From Bolinopsis microptera (taxonomy: Eukaryota > Ctenophora > Tentaculata > Lobata > Bolinopsidae): a stretch of DNA of 64,000 nucleotides. Position 1 is the first letter of the stretch; every line of letters starts with the position of its first letter. Of the stretch, positions 22,515 to 34,868 are shown piece after piece. Where the stretch lies: the NCBI RefSeq assembly GCF_026151205.1, contig NC_087082.1, forward strand, positions 8,564,901 to 8,628,900, in the 5' to 3' direction. The notes under the pieces were generated by a model. That model was not told the DNA's origin. It worked only from the letters and a program-made list of their open reading frames with translations, and did not search any database. The translations under genes were made by a program, and so were the position numbers.

Positions 22515-23528
22515 ATGTCACACCAAAAGTTTGCACCGCAGTACAATAGCGGGAACAGACAAGGTGGCGGAGGGTTCGGTGGCGGGTCCTACCAGCCGCG
22601 TCAACAGAAACCGATGCCCACCGAGCCTCCTTACATCGCCTTCGTGGGCAATCTGCCGGACGGTTGTGTTCAGGGGGACTTGGAGATGATTTTCAGAGGT
22701 CTGACTATCAAGAACGTGAGGTTGATCAGGGATAAGGAAACTGATCAGTTTAAGGGATTTTGTTATGTTGAGTTTCAAGAGTTGGAGGAGCTGAAGGAAG
22801 CTTTATCGTTTCATGGTGCATTGTTTATGGAGCGTCCCCTTAAGGTGGACATTGGCGGGGAGCCCAAGAGGAACAACGCTAACAGCAGAGGAGGCAGCAG
22901 AGGAGGCAGACAGGACAACAGAGGAGGGCGTTCATTTGACCAGGGTGACCGTGGAGGCCGGGGTGGTAACCAAGGGAACCAGGGTCCTCCGGGGAACCAG
23001 GATCCTGATGGATGGTTCACAAGTGGGCGGGGTGGTAAACCGAACTCCAGGAATGAGTTCAGCCCATCACCAGCAAGAGGTAGCTACCAACCACGAGGTG
23101 CTGGCAATCCCTACCAGGAGCGAGGTACTGGTAGCAACTCCTACCAGGAGCGGGGCAACAACAACAGGTTTCAGAACGAGCACGATGACCGGTCCGGCCG
23201 TGGTGGTCGCTTCAACAGCCGATCTCGCAGTTCAGAGAGCGAGGATGTGATCAGACCAACCGCCGAGGAGATGGCAGGGAGACCCAAACTGAAACTTGCT
23301 CCCCGCACGAAGAAGGTAGAAAGTGTTGATCAACTTGCTGAGGGTGTGAAAAAGGCAAGCATTTTCGGCTCAGGGAAACCAAGAAATGCTAATGATCCGG
23401 CCATGAAGCAAAGAATGGAGGCAATTGAGAAGAAAAAAGAGAGGCAAGATAGCATCGAGGAGAAAACGGAATTGGGTGCTGAAGTGGGTCCTGAAGTTGG
23501 GGCGGAAGTAGGGGCTTCCGACGAATAA
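22515..23528 (+). CDS. EIF4H: Eukaryotic translation initiation factor 4H
   Basis: 337 residues, single coding exon. eIF4H is a cytosolic cofactor that stimulates the RNA helicase eIF4A during ribosome scanning. A Gly-rich N-terminus is followed by [14 protein letters not shown]. The RRM spans about 41-114, with RNP2 IAFVGNL and RNP1 KGFCYVEF. A long Arg/Gly region then has RGG-like repeats and repeated SYQERG/PYQERG units. Near the C-terminus, [20 protein letters not shown] and SIFGSGKPR match the eIF4A-binding block shared by eIF4H and eIF4B. The tail adds a charged stretch and EVG repeats. The upstream in-frame ATG at 22485 was rejected because it precedes the splice acceptor at 22510-22513. 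eIF4H is preferred over eIF4B because of the N-terminal RRM and short length. Confidence 0.93.
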   Translation: MSHQKFAPQYNSGNRQGGGGFGGGSYQPRQQKPMPTEPPYIAFVGNLPDGCVQGDLEMIFRGLTIKNVRLIRDKETDQFKGFCYVEFQELEELKEALSFHGALFMERPLKVDIGGEPKRNNANSRGGSRGGRQDNRGGRSFDQGDRGGRGGNQGNQGPPGNQDPDGWFTSGRGGKPNSRNEFSPSPARGSYQPRGAGNPYQERGTGSNSYQERGNNNRFQNEHDDRSGRGGRFNSRSRSSESEDVIRPTAEEMAGRPKLKLAPRTKKVESVDQLAEGVKKASIFGSGKPRNANDPAMKQRMEAIEKKKERQDSIEEKTELGAEVGPEVGAEVGASDE

Positions 23529-24918
23529 CAATGTCGCGGGATGATTTTTATTCTCATTTATTTAGAGTATGTTAGATTTTTATCCTAACTTAAGTAACTT
23601 GGTATTAACACGGCCCATTAAGAAACCTGCAATAATCAAAACTACAGGTAGACCTTATTCTTATTCCCCATTTATCCAGGGTGAATGTTATTTAAACTTT
23701 TAAAGTAGGTCTTTCTTGTCTGATCATCATGATACTCTATATCACACAAAGAGAAGAGTTAAGAATTATAATGTCATTTTGATTAATTTGAGCAAGAGCA
23801 GCTTATACTGTTTTTGTGTGATAAAGATATGATACGTTGGATAAAATCACTTCCGCCTTGTTAACCGACCGTAAAAATCGTAGATCATCCGATTACATGA
23901 GGGAACTGCTTTGAATCAATATATGAAAACGATAGAATATGTTTAAATTGTTTAATAAGACAATGATCAGGTCATAATTCTAAATTGAAATGTAACGTTG
24001 TGCTGCTACACTGAAAGATTGTATTAATATGCCCGCCTTTAATACGGTTGAGTATTGTAACCCGAGTGCAGTGCAGTATAATAGTAATATACCTTGATTA
24101 CAGATAAATATTGATAGATTCAGGTTTTAGTGCCCTTACAAATAATTCAAAAGTTTGACAGTCAAGCCAAGTTGTATAATACACCCAGGTTAATTGCCTT
24201 TAAAAAAGAAAAGCGGCTCATATTACGTTATGTAGCAGTACTCAATTTGCTATTTTGCGAATGTATTCTTTATAACGTGCGTATTATTCCTTTTTGGACC
24301 ATTCTACCTCCATTTTGTGAACATGTAATTTGATACGCACCCAACGTCCATCGAGAAAGAATGTTATTAGTAAATAGCTTCAATAGACTAATCTAATTTC
24401 TGAGATTTTGAACGTTACGAGTGCTTGAGTGTAACTGCAACTTGGCATTTGGATTTAAGCTATTTAATGATGATAATGATTTTTGCGAAACTAGCAAGCC
24501 ATGGAAAATGTATGAAGCAGTATACTTGATCAGGACAAATAATTTTATAAAAATACTTAATTACTATGGGGAACATTATGGTGGGTCAGTTCCAGTTATT
24601 AAATTGAATTACATTTAAAAATCAACCGTATCAAAGATCACTCAATTGCCTGCAGTTTCGATAATATGTTATTAAGAGCTTTAAGCATATCTTAATAACT
24701 TACATGAGCCATGGTGAAGTGTTTTTATTTGCAAAATAATTTATTGATTTGTTTAATGTCAAACCGGCTAACTTGAGATTTTTATTGACTTCTGTTGGAA
24801 CAAACAAAATATGAATCCCGATATTATATAGCATGTTAACTTATGTAAAAATGAGAACACGAATTTGGCTTCGAATGATTTTTGAAGATTGCTGGTTGCT
24901 TGTAGCAGATGCCCTAAG
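23529..24918. other. EIF4H 3' UTR and intergenic DNA
   Basis: AT-rich; no further gene or array recognised. Short frames at 24130-24618 have no family signal. Confidence 0.4.
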
Positions 24919-25104
24919 CTAAGTCATGAATTGATCATCTTCCAGTAACACTGAGCATGCATGACAAGTTTCACACCCGCGAAAAATGTCGCATACCAGG
25001 CATGGCATCCTTGCAAATTGCAATGATGCTTCAATCATTTTGTGAGGTCGAAATGTGTAGTGTTCTTTGAAATTGAAGATCTTGTTTTTATCGTGACTTT
25101 CCAT
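24919..25104 (-). CDS. Hypothetical small Cys-containing protein
   Basis: The ATG at 25104 opens a 61-codon frame ending at 24919 (an in-frame upstream start at 25131 is possible). The C-terminal half has CLVC, then CETCHAC, a Cys spacing compatible with a small zinc-binding knuckle. No family is recognised, there is no splice support and conservation is untested. It lies divergently from the coiled-coil gene at 25640, so it could also be antisense to its promoter region. Confidence 0.22.
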   Translation of the reverse strand: MESHDKNKIFNFKEHYTFRPHKMIEASLQFARMPCLVCDIFRGCETCHACSVLLEDDQFMT

Positions 25105-25639
25105 TTTAGTAGTTCTAATGACTAATCTCAACCTGCATAACTTGCGTAACTAAAAGTCGGAATAGACCAAGCTGTCAAACACGATAATGCATCTAGCGCT
25201 ACTAGCTGACAACGTCCAAAGTTATACTAAGAACAGAGTAAACCTCAACGGCGGGCGCGCACGTACTGTTTAATGCCCGAATTGTCACCTTTCACGTGGA
25301 TACAGTCCTGCCGCATGCAATCGCACATGTGATATTTAAGCCTATTTTATGTTTAAGATAGCAGCAGCGTGACATCAACAAATGGTTCCATGATAAGATT
25401 TACTTAGGTTGCCAGTCAATGATCGCACCGGATAGTCGTCGCTAAGAAACGGAGTCTTTTTTAGCTCATGCACGTGCATTTTAAGTTAACACGGTATCAT
25501 TTTGTTCGAGAAAGACCAGCTTCATTGAGATTTGATGCGGTTCTCATTACTCGTTGCCTACAGGATATTTTCTCCAATCAACTTTTAGCTACAGAGAACT
25601 TAGACAAAAGCGTCCCACCGAGATTTTATAAAAGCAGAC

Positions 25640-28600
25640 ATGGCGTCACCAGTTCTTGCATCTTGCGAGGACCGCCACCGATCGAAGCTAGAGATGTATT
25701 GTCAGAGATTGTCTGAACGACCTCGTTTACTAAAGCACGTACTAGTGTTGTCAGCTAGCAACGTCCCTGACGATAATCAATTTAAGTCCAGACCAGTAAA
25801 GAAAAAAACAGCACGGGTAATGTGACATAGACTTCATCAATGATACTGGGGTTTCGTAACTATCAGTATTTAAATTACACTTACAGAGAGAAGTTGTTGA
25901 CTAATAATAAAAGTTATAATTTAGATTACTTCAATCTCAACAAATTTTTTAAGGAGATCTCTGGCCAGGGTATTGTTAAACCACACAAGAAAGGAGAAAA
26001 TCGAAGCGAGACAGTTAGACTTTCCTTGGAACATGTATTCATGAAACGATTATTGGCGATTGAAGATGCTTCAGAGGATGTAAAATTCCCGGTTGGTTGA
26101 TAATTCTCCGAAAAATATTTACTTCGGATTTAAAATTTCCGTTACTGTTACCAAGATGCAGTTAGGCCTAACCAGTTATGCCTAACGCAGATTTAGGCCT
26201 AAATTAGGCGTTAGGCCTAACTGCATCTTGGTGACAGTTAGCTTGATCAGACTCATTTTAGGTTATAATTATAAACAGTACTGCAGTTCGAGCTGTTTGC
26301 TACATTTTCTGGTTAATATTAATAACTTTTTGGCAATGCAAAACTGAAGTTGTAATGTGTAACCTATTATAATGTAGGTATTACGAGCCTCCCACCCTGG
26401 AGGAAGAGTGTTCAGAACTCAACAGTTGGGGGTGATCAACAAACAAAACACCAACCAGCGTCACCCATTCGACCTCAAGAATCCCAACGCACCAGCTACC
26501 AAATATAGCTGCTACTACGATAAGCATCTCAGAAACTTCTTCGCAGAACCTGGAATCAGGAAGAAGCTTATTGAGCAAGGTTTTTCGCGCTCAACGGTTT
26601 TATCATAATCAATTCTGTACACAAAATTCGGCGTTGGCTAGCGGGAAATAACTATAAGTTATAGAAGTTGAACCATGCTAAATCTGTATGAAGCGTTAGA
26701 TGGCTTGTATTGACAGATTCCACTTATCTTTCAGGAATTATTACTGAGGAGTTTTTTATCCGAGAGCCTTACAAAGCATTCAAAGAGTATATACGGATAA
26801 AGAAATTACCTTACGGGACTAACCCCATTCTCGCCAGCCCTCCACCGAGGTTGGTGAGCACGTAAAATTAAAAAAACTTGCTAATGCTAATAAATATCAA
26901 ATTATATTTGGTTGCAGGTCTTGCCTTTAAAAATACAGTTCTTCCGTTGCACATTTCTAATCATATGCAATCTGCATATCTATTCATAGGGCACTTAGTG
27001 CAACTCATATGATCTATGATAGTACTTGTGGTCAATGACATACCACCTGAACAAAGTTTAAATAACATTACATTTACACTTACATATTGCTTTGAACAAC
27101 AGTGAACCTAAGAAGAGACAATTGATGGACAGATTTTCTGAGGAATCTGTGAAGCAGTTTTTGGAGGAAAAGTTTAATGTGAAACCAGCTCTTGTTGACG
27201 AGATTTACAGTGGCAGAAGAAAAGGGTCTGTGATCCCACTTGGTGGTTTGTAACTTATCCTAGTTATGCTGCTTTGCCTTTAACACACTTGACTACGAGT
27301 GTACAGGCGATCAATGTTACTGATTTTCAATTTCAGCTCCCCAACCTTAGTCAAACTTAAATGAATGTCGTACCGCTCTCTATAATATTAATACAAATGG
27401 TGTTAGTAACATTCACTGGAAATTAAATTAGCGGGTTATTTTCCATAATTGTTTAATTCTCAAAATGCAGGAGAAATAATGAATGCGGAAGAGACCCCAC
27501 AAGATTCTTTGCCAGTCATCCGGTGCAACACTCCCAAACAACTGACCTTTCGAGAGAAGGAGCTGCTGGAGTCTCTGCACCACAGCCGGATGAAGGTGGT
27601 TCTTGCTCGGAGACAGCTTCTTGCGTTGGAGAAGAAGTCCAACGTCATCGAGCAACGGATACACAAGGAGAAAAAGTTGACTGACAATAAGAAACAGGTA
27701 ATGATTTTTGGTGTAATTTAGGTCCAAAATTGCAGAAATATAGGGTGGCCCAAAATGATTTCTTTCACAACAAAACGAACATTTTAGAGCCGGTATAACT
27801 AACCTCCTCATTCCATGGCCATAACAATGTAAGATTAATTTAAAACTTAACAACAGTTCTTCTTAACGTCTCAATGCGGATTTGGTTGCTACACGTTGCA
27901 CACCTCTCGTGTACGCGAAGCGTGCACGCCGGCCGGCGTGATCAAAAGGGGTTGATCACGCGCGATCAAAAGGGGTTGCAGCGTGTGTCAAGGATTTGGG
28001 TGGTTCTTGATCAAAATTCGTACAAACAGCTCGATTGAACATCTTGTAAACCAAGGATTATAAAAGATTTTAGAAATTGTCTTCCTCAGGCGTCTGCTTT
28101 CGACGCTCAAAAATCAAATAAGTAGTTCAGCAAATCTGAATCGATAAATGGACAGTGGGCGCTTATCAGTCTTTTGTAGCGACTGTTTAGTTTTTGTGTC
28201 CGTTCCGATCCCTTGAGGGGAACATGTTCCAAACGTTAAATTGTGAAGTTGGCAAACTGCGTCATATCATTTAAACCTAATATTACTAGTCTCTTACTTT
28301 AACCACTGTAACTGTTCCCAGATGGAATTAGGACGTTGGGAAGCCCGTCTTAACAAAATGATCACCACTTTTGACCGTAAGAAGAATTCGATCTTCAACA
28401 GACTGACGGATATTGAGGAAGATAAGTTGCGAAGACAAGAAGAAAAAGACGTGGAAGTGGACAAATTGAAAAAAAAATTTGCGGCTTATTTCATCAAACA
28501 CAGTATTGCTGAGAGAAACATAAGGAAGAAACGACAAGAGCTGGAAAAAGGAGTCAGAAATCGCAACAATGCCTGGCTTCAGAAACAAAAAGAGGAACGG

Positions 28601-28819
28601 GAAAAAATATTGAGGAAGTCAGGAATTAAGCAACGCGAAACTCAAATCTCCGGTCTTGCCAAGATTTCGTCTGAAAAAGCGGAAAGGATTGCAAAGCTCC
28701 ATTTGAAGTTAGAGCATTCCGAAACAACCTTAGAAAGCTTAGAGAAAGAGAATGTTGTGATGGAGGAAAGAGCACATACACTACAAGAAGAGCACAAGAA
28801 TCTAAACAAGAACCTCTGA
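25640..28819 (+). CDS. Coiled-coil protein resembling FSIP2 N-terminal region (6 exons)
   Basis: Join 25640-25816, 26378-26579, 26735-26849, 27103-27245, 27471-27697 and 28322-28819. Splice phases are consistent and give 453 residues. The exon 4 donor could also be 27242, in the same phase. Residues about 90-165 hold a globular block, YSCYYDKHLRNFF... then ITEEFFIREPYKAFKEYIR. It resembles the conserved N-terminal block of fibrous sheath-interacting protein 2, a sperm flagellum protein. The exon 5 and 6 regions (about 240-453) are highly charged, Lys/Glu/Arg-rich coiled coil. If the resemblance holds, a cilium/flagellum role is likely; otherwise it is an unassigned coiled-coil protein. A TTTATAAAAG box lies 7-16 bp before the chosen ATG, so a later Met may be the true start in some transcripts. 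Confidence 0.75.
26144..26238. repeat. Short hairpin element in intron 1
   Basis: Inverted repeat within the first intron of the 25.6-kb gene. The left arm ACTGTTACCAAGATGCAGTT (continuing AGGCCTAAC) pairs with the right arm GTTAGGCCTAACTGCATCTT (continuing GGTGACAGT), separated by about 37 bp that also contain AGGCCTAA copies. Probably a minute MITE. Confidence 0.7.
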
Positions 28820-28946
28820 GATTTTATCGATGTCTTTAGTTTATCTTTAATTTAAATATCTAGTATTATATATTATATCCATGAATTTTATATCCAGTAT
28901 ATTATATCTCAAATAACGGAGTAGTTCGCTGTTTATTAGTCTCATG

Positions 28947-29135
28947 ATTGAAATACTGATATCTGGATATTATATAGTAGAGTATTAAAAGTTTTAATAC
29001 TTTCAACACTACTATATAACAAATAATTTGAGCCTGAAGATGGCGTTGACGCCGAAAATTTGCCCTTACTCCTAACTTCCTTGTTTCACTTGTCCTTGTC
29101 TCTTCCAACCGGATAATATCCAGATATCAGTATAT
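28947..29135. repeat. Inverted repeat with hammerhead-like core
   Basis: The arms AATACTGATATCTGGATATT (about 28949-28968) and ATAATATCCAGATATCAGTA (about 29114-29133) are complementary. A second hairpin, AGTATTAAAAGTTTTAATACT, lies at about 28980-29000. Near 29034-29057, CTGAAGA, a GGCG-TTGA-CGCC stem-loop and GAAA follow one another. That is close to a hammerhead ribozyme core but has A where the consensus has U. Penelope-like and related retroelements carry such motifs. No coding sequence is attached. Confidence 0.45.
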
Positions 29136-29139
29136 TATA

Positions 29140-30869
29140 TCCATGAACAAATTTTGATGAACCCATATCCATTCATTCCTCAACTTTTGCTTTGGTCAAA
29201 TGGGATGAAACGCAACATGGCTCAGGGGTCTCTATCAATGATACCTATTCAAAATTCAATTCAAACTTTCTGAAGAAAAAAATCATAGTAAATTAGATTT
29301 GTTCCAATCGAACGAACAAGCTTAGAATATGATCTTACCGATCGGCTCCGGTATCGTTGCAATTGTTATAAAAATCGATGGAAAAATTTGTCAATATCAT
29401 ACGTTATTCACCTCGTAATTTCTGGCCTATTACCAAAAAATTGTCCCTCATACTAAAACCATTTAATTCCCTAACATGACATTCCGCGGTTATAAAGTCA
29501 TCTCGTAGCATAATATTAATATTCCTATTAAATATCCCACCTTCAGGAGTAAGAAAACCTGCATAGCATAGTGTAGGTTTATTTAGTGTTTTGGTCGTCT
29601 CGGTTGGAACAGCCAGTAAACATGTTGGCACGCTGTGTCATTATCCGGTATAATTGGCTATTAAAGGCCTCGTCATGCTGCTAATACAATGCACGGCATG
29701 GTGTGTTCCTTTCAGTGATAACAACTTCTTATACTCTGACAAAAAGCTGATGGGGTACTACGCGTCGCTTTGTTGTATTATATCCACTTGCTAATGGAGA
29801 TTGGTCTTTATTTCGTGAAATTTTAAATGTTTAAAGTGATATTTGAAGTGGTTGTCTTGATATGGTATTTATATTTTCAATGCAGTACTTATGATTTACG
29901 CGGTTATGTTTTGTCGTCATTTTAGAGTGGCCCTTGAGTTGATTATGATAGATAAGAAAAAGATATGAAAACCGGGTAATGGGTGTCACTTTCAACAACA
30001 TAAAGGGCCAATTTCAACTGAATTAGTAAAACCAACCAAGTATTGTTTTATAATAACTTATAACTTTTTAAATGAATGTCAGGGAGAGGAAATATTAAAC
30101 GATAATTGGTTTTAAAATGCGTTCGAATAAATTTCTTTATTAAACTTGAATAATAAATTAAATCTTTAAATCTATGGTCAAAACTGATCAAGAAGTAGTG
30201 TCGTCCTAATCAATCAGGATTCAACAGCACCAAATAAGGGCGTTAAGAATAGGAATACAAGGGGGCCCAATACAAGGACTAAGAAGTTTAAAGCATATTA
30301 AGTACTGCCAGCGTTAATCGTTTATTTACTGAATACTGATACAACTACAGGGTCTGATGCAATATTGTAAGTTTTAGCACATTGGAGACCATTAGAGTTT
30401 CATAATATCATAGTCAATGGTAAAATATCTTTAAAAAAGTTACATGTTTCTAGCAGTTAAAAGGTTTATTTTTGCCGTTTCTGGCAGTTAAAAGGTTTAT
30501 TTTTGCCTTTGACTCGTTTACTTTGTAACATAGGTTTACTGCACATACTATTTTGACATCATGTTGTCCTGCAACACTGCTGGGCCTCGTTTCGAAGTTT
30601 GTACATTTTGATAAACGTTACATGATAGATAACTGCGGCCATATTATTTTGGAGAAGGTACTCATACGAGTAGTACTCAGATAGCTGCTGCTGTTCCCTG
30701 AACCTTATAGTACCACACCAATCATCCCCACCTTTTCCAAACAGTCTGCACTTAAAGTTCATCACGTTATAACCTAAGTTGGGCGCCCCTGAGGGTGCTG
30801 GGTCGTATAATAGTGTGGTCGTGCACATTTAGTTTGAACATCTCCCACCACATAGAGCACGTTACACTT
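29140..30869. other. Non-coding stretch; doubtful minus-strand exons
   Basis: Two minus-strand frames, 29631-29404 (75 aa) and 30828-30559 (89 aa, with FKCRLFGKGGDDWCGTIRF), look compositionally protein-like. They show no family signal and no consistent splice sites. A 35-bp segment with AGTTAAAAGGTTTATTTTTGCC is duplicated at 30454-30510. Confidence 0.3.
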
Positions 30870-31075
30870 ACAGTGTGTAACAGTGTGTTACAGTGTGTTA
30901 CAGTGTGTTACAGTGTGTTACAGTGTGTTACAGTATGTTACAGTTTGTTACAGTGTGTTACAGTGTGTTACAGTATGTTACAGTTTGTTACAGTGTGTTA
31001 CAGTTTGTTACAGTGTGTTACAGTTTGTTACAGTGTGTTACAGTATGTTACAGTGTGTTACAGTGTGTTACTGCA
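30870..31075. repeat. 10-bp minisatellite (TGTTACAGTG)n
   Basis: About 20 units of a 10-bp repeat with single-base variants (GTG/GTT/GTA before TTACAG). It is open in three frames because the unit has no stop, which produces artefactual ORFs rich in CYSVLQ. Confidence 0.97.
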
Positions 31076-31099
31076 CAGTGTGCTACAAAGTATACACGT

Positions 31100-33300
31100 A
31101 ACAGATCAGCTGAGAATAACACTCAACGTGCTAGAAACAGATTTATTTATTAAACTGAGCACTCTCTTTCTCTTTTATTTCTGTAGCTGTTTCAACCTGC
31201 TTGCTTGTACGCTTTACACACAACTTGTAAACACTAAACATGTTATCTTGCCAGTTTTATGGAGTATTAATACTTTATGAGGGTGCGAGTTTTCTCTTTA
31301 GATAAGGGTGAGAAGACTCCCAGTGGCGTAGTCAGCAGTGCAGTGGTGCAGGTATCTCCTTTAAATACTTGAACACTCACGCGATTCTAATCACCAAAAC
31401 ACATTTCCGCGTATTCCCGCGATGCTTTTGAATCATCTTCTCATGCTCTCATCTTTACTGGTGTATTTTCTTGTCATTTTCGCTCCCAAACTCTCATTTT
31501 AATGGCCATTTTATGGTTATTTAACAATCACTTTGACCAAGTCATCGTGGTTTAAGTAGAACTAGAGAACTAGGATTAGTTGGCTTCATAAGATATGCGG
31601 GCTAATGCAGCAAGCAGGATTTCTTACATCCAGTTTTGTTTTTAGTTTGTGCTGTTGTTAGTGTTGGGATATTATGACTGATTGCAAATACAATTCTTTG
31701 TTTGAGAGTAAACGTTTTAATTTAATGTTGTATTTTGCGCCTAAATACTTATGAATAGTAAAATAGATTGAGTAATATCAGAAGATGACATTATACAAAC
31801 TTGGTAATTAGATGTTTCTCGGATCTTGATTACTGTGCTAACGTTGTCGAGATATTTTTGAACGAGTCTGCCTTGTATAACCCTTGGTAGTTCACAGCGA
31901 TTGTGCGAATTTCCGTCGTTAACTTTCAAAATTTTCTGGCTTCAATGTCCATTAACATTGTAATATTTCGCAAGTCATTGCTGTTTTTTATTCACATTCT
32001 TCCTCAACCTGTACCATAATAATTATAACACTGTACCCATCAAAAGTTACAGCGAGAGGTACCAACAAAGACTAAAAACAATAAACTTTACAACTATACA
32101 ATATATACATTATCCATGAGGTTCCACATTTCGGCACGATCTTACTCCTCCACAATTAAACTGATAAACAGTTAAACACCTCACCTCCCGGTTAAATATT
32201 TGTCTCTGATGTGGGTTGGTCTGAACTACACTAGGTTATTATCATTATTAATGAGTGGACTGGGGAGGTAACAGCACAGTTTTGCATGTGGTACACAGTA
32301 CACTGGTGCTCGCATTGATTATTCTATAACATCAACTTTGTGCGCACGTTTTGTCGTCTTGGTTGTCCTGTACTGCTGACTATTTTACATGAACTTTACG
32401 TGAATTCTTTTAACATCTTTGGTTTTCTAGCTGTTGATTTCAAAATGATGATGGTAACATTATAGCTGTTAATTTAGAGAATGTTTTGTTAACATAGGAC
32501 GGGCGTCCTGAAACATAAACCCACAATTATAGCTAAGTTTGTGACGCTCTATCGATTTCATACTTTGTTTATCGGAATCTGTGTGTTGCCATGTCTGGTA
32601 GATATTTGTTTGCAAGGGAGTCGCTACTAAACATGCCTATTAGCACTTTACTCTGTGGTCTGTGCTAGAGTTGGCCAACTTTTATTAATACTATCAGAAT
32701 TTTGCTGCGGTAGAATCGAACAATAGAGCTTCTTCGATTCTTAATCTGTATAATATGATATTTATTTTCTTTACCACTGCAGTATTTATGCATAATATTG
32801 TTCTGGTAGAATTGTGTTAGATATATAAATACCACGTTAATAAATCTTGATCATAAAGGTTATTAACTATTGTTAAGTTCATCTAATTTGTATTAGTCCC
32901 AGTAAATTGATATTATCGTTCAAAACGGCACCATATGAATATACATATAATATCACTCAAACACGTCAACACTAAGGAATGCATCATCAAAACAACACCA
33001 TTTAGAGGATGTCTATGATATGATGAGAATCACTTGATTAGAATTGGAAATATTTATTTTTTTCCAACATTCGCCGTAACATTTTATACTCAGAACCTGT
33101 TTGCGCTTGCTGTTGTTAAAAATTACGTTCTTGAAGACGATAATTCAGAAAATTTTCTTCGTAAGAAGAGCTCTGATATTTAATTGAACGAAGCCTCACG
33201 TTTCAATGCACAAAATATTCATTTCCTCAAATCATTTGTTACATAGCAGTGTTAAAATCATAAAAACATGTCCTCTCTGTTAATGGCTGCTTGCAAATAC
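31100..33300. other. AT-rich stretch without recognised features
   Basis: No gene, array or inverted repeat supported. Confidence 0.4.
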
Positions 33301-33310
33301 GAGATCTTAC

Positions 33311-33629
33311 CAAGTGATTCAGCCTGCTCGTGGTGGTCACATCTCCTTTGTCCGTCATCAGTGTGTGATATTGTTATAACTTTGTAATCCAGGCAGTCTT
33401 CTCCACGTGTGGTAATTACATAACTACTTGGTAGTGATTTAGTATGATTTGCATTTTCATTGTTCATATCAATTTTATGCTCATACTGCCAAAAGATCAG
33501 GAATGTTCTTAGGATACCCCTTCTGTACGGGTCTACATTGTAGTGTGATCCAAACACTAAACATAGTTGTAATAACAGAATGTCCACTCTCATAAGTCCA
33601 CCAGCTCCAACTAGACTTCTTTGTCTCAT
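33311..33629 (-). CDS. Putative exon of a secreted protein
   Basis: The frame opens at an ATG at 33629. A second Met at codon 13 begins a strong signal-peptide-like segment (MRVDILLLQLCLVFGS). About 78 polar residues follow with one NHT glycosylation site, two Cys and a His-rich DGQRRCDHHEQ. It ends at a good donor CTTG|GTAAGA in phase 1. No downstream exon was identified. An acceptor-like TACCTGTAAAG precedes it, so the segment could instead be an internal exon of the gene starting at 36092, read in another frame that ends in a stop near 33482. The family is not recognised. Confidence 0.35.
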
Positions 33630-34127
33630 TTTGCTCTGAAGTTTGATGCATTTTCTTTACAGGTAACCGCGGTGAAAAATTTAATTCAGTTTGTAATGAA
33701 AAAAAAAAACAACTGCATTATTTGTTGAAACGTTCATCTGGTATCTGGTAAATATGTTAAATTTTAAAGCACTCCATACTTAGATAAATGCGTCTGATAG
33801 ATAATCACCTGACTATTAAACTTCTAAATATCTTGCATCTATGATGGTACCTAATACTAATAGGGTAATAAATAACCTATAACTTCTATTTTATCTGTAT
33901 TAATTAAGTTCTGCTTGAGAAAACAATTTTTTCTTCGCAAGTAGTTTAATTTGAGGTATATTATATAGAGTTTGACACCATTGTGTGGATAGCACCTCCT
34001 TGAAAATCATACAACACTGCTATATGAATCAACTAATGAAACTTCTTATACGTGACTTTATTATTTTCTTCTTTGGGATGACCTAATGAAAGATCTTGTG
34101 TGGTCAAAAATTGTGGACATTGAAGTG

Positions 34128-34812
34128 CACACTCAACTACACTCTGCTACACTCAACTACACTCTGCTACACTCAACTACACTCAACTACACTCTGCTAC
34201 ACTCAACTACACTCTGCTACACTCAACTACACTCTGCTACACTCAACTACACTCTGCTACACTCAACTACACTCAACTACACTCAACTACACTCTGCTAC
34301 ACTCAACTACACTCTGCTACACTCAACTACACTCTGCTACACTCAACTACACTCTGTTTCACTCAACTGCACTCTGCTACACTCAACTGCACTCTGCTAC
34401 ACTCTGTTACACTCAACTACACTCTGCTACACTCAACTACACTCTGCTACACTCAACTACACTCTGCTACACTCAACTACACTCTGCTACACTCAACTAC
34501 ACTCTGCTACACTCAACTACACTCTGCTACACTCAACTACACTCTGCTACACTCAACTACACTCTGCTACACTCAACTACACTCTGCTACACTCAACTAC
34601 ACTCTGTTTCACTCAACTGCACTCTGCTACACTCAACTACACTCTGCTACACTCAACTGCACTCTGCTACACTCTGCTACACTCAACTACACTCTGCTAC
34701 ACTCAACTACACTCTGTTTCACTCAACTGCTCTCTGCTACACTCAACTACACTCTGTTACACTCAACTACACTCAACTACACTCAACTGCACTAACCTAC
34801 ACTAAACTACAC
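34128..34812. repeat. 20-bp minisatellite (ACTCAACTACACTCTGCTAC)n
   Basis: About 34 units built from two 10-bp halves, ACTCAACTAC and ACTCTGCTAC, usually alternating, with interspersed variants (ACTCTGTTTC, ACTCAACTGC). It produces artefactual ORFs of 239 and 274 codons. Confidence 0.97.
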
Positions 34813-34868
34813 TCTGCTACTGGAGTACTACCTGATCACTCCGTTGGTGAATCCCGGCCATTGCTAAC

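Noticed and set aside
22813-23250. 145-aa plus-strand and 69-aa minus-strand frames inside EIF4H
   Set aside because: Shadows of the Arg/Gly-rich GC-richer EIF4H coding sequence.
25840-26100. Extra exon between exons 1 and 2 of the FSIP2-like gene
   Set aside because: The exon 1 donor and exon 2 acceptor already join in phase, and I found no good acceptor/donor pair around this frame.
29404-29631. 75-aa minus-strand gene
   Set aside because: The composition is plausible, but there is no family signal, splice context or neighbouring exon.
30795-31280. Cys/Tyr/Val-rich frames as a secreted protein
   Set aside because: An artefact of the 10-bp minisatellite; three overlapping frames are equally open.
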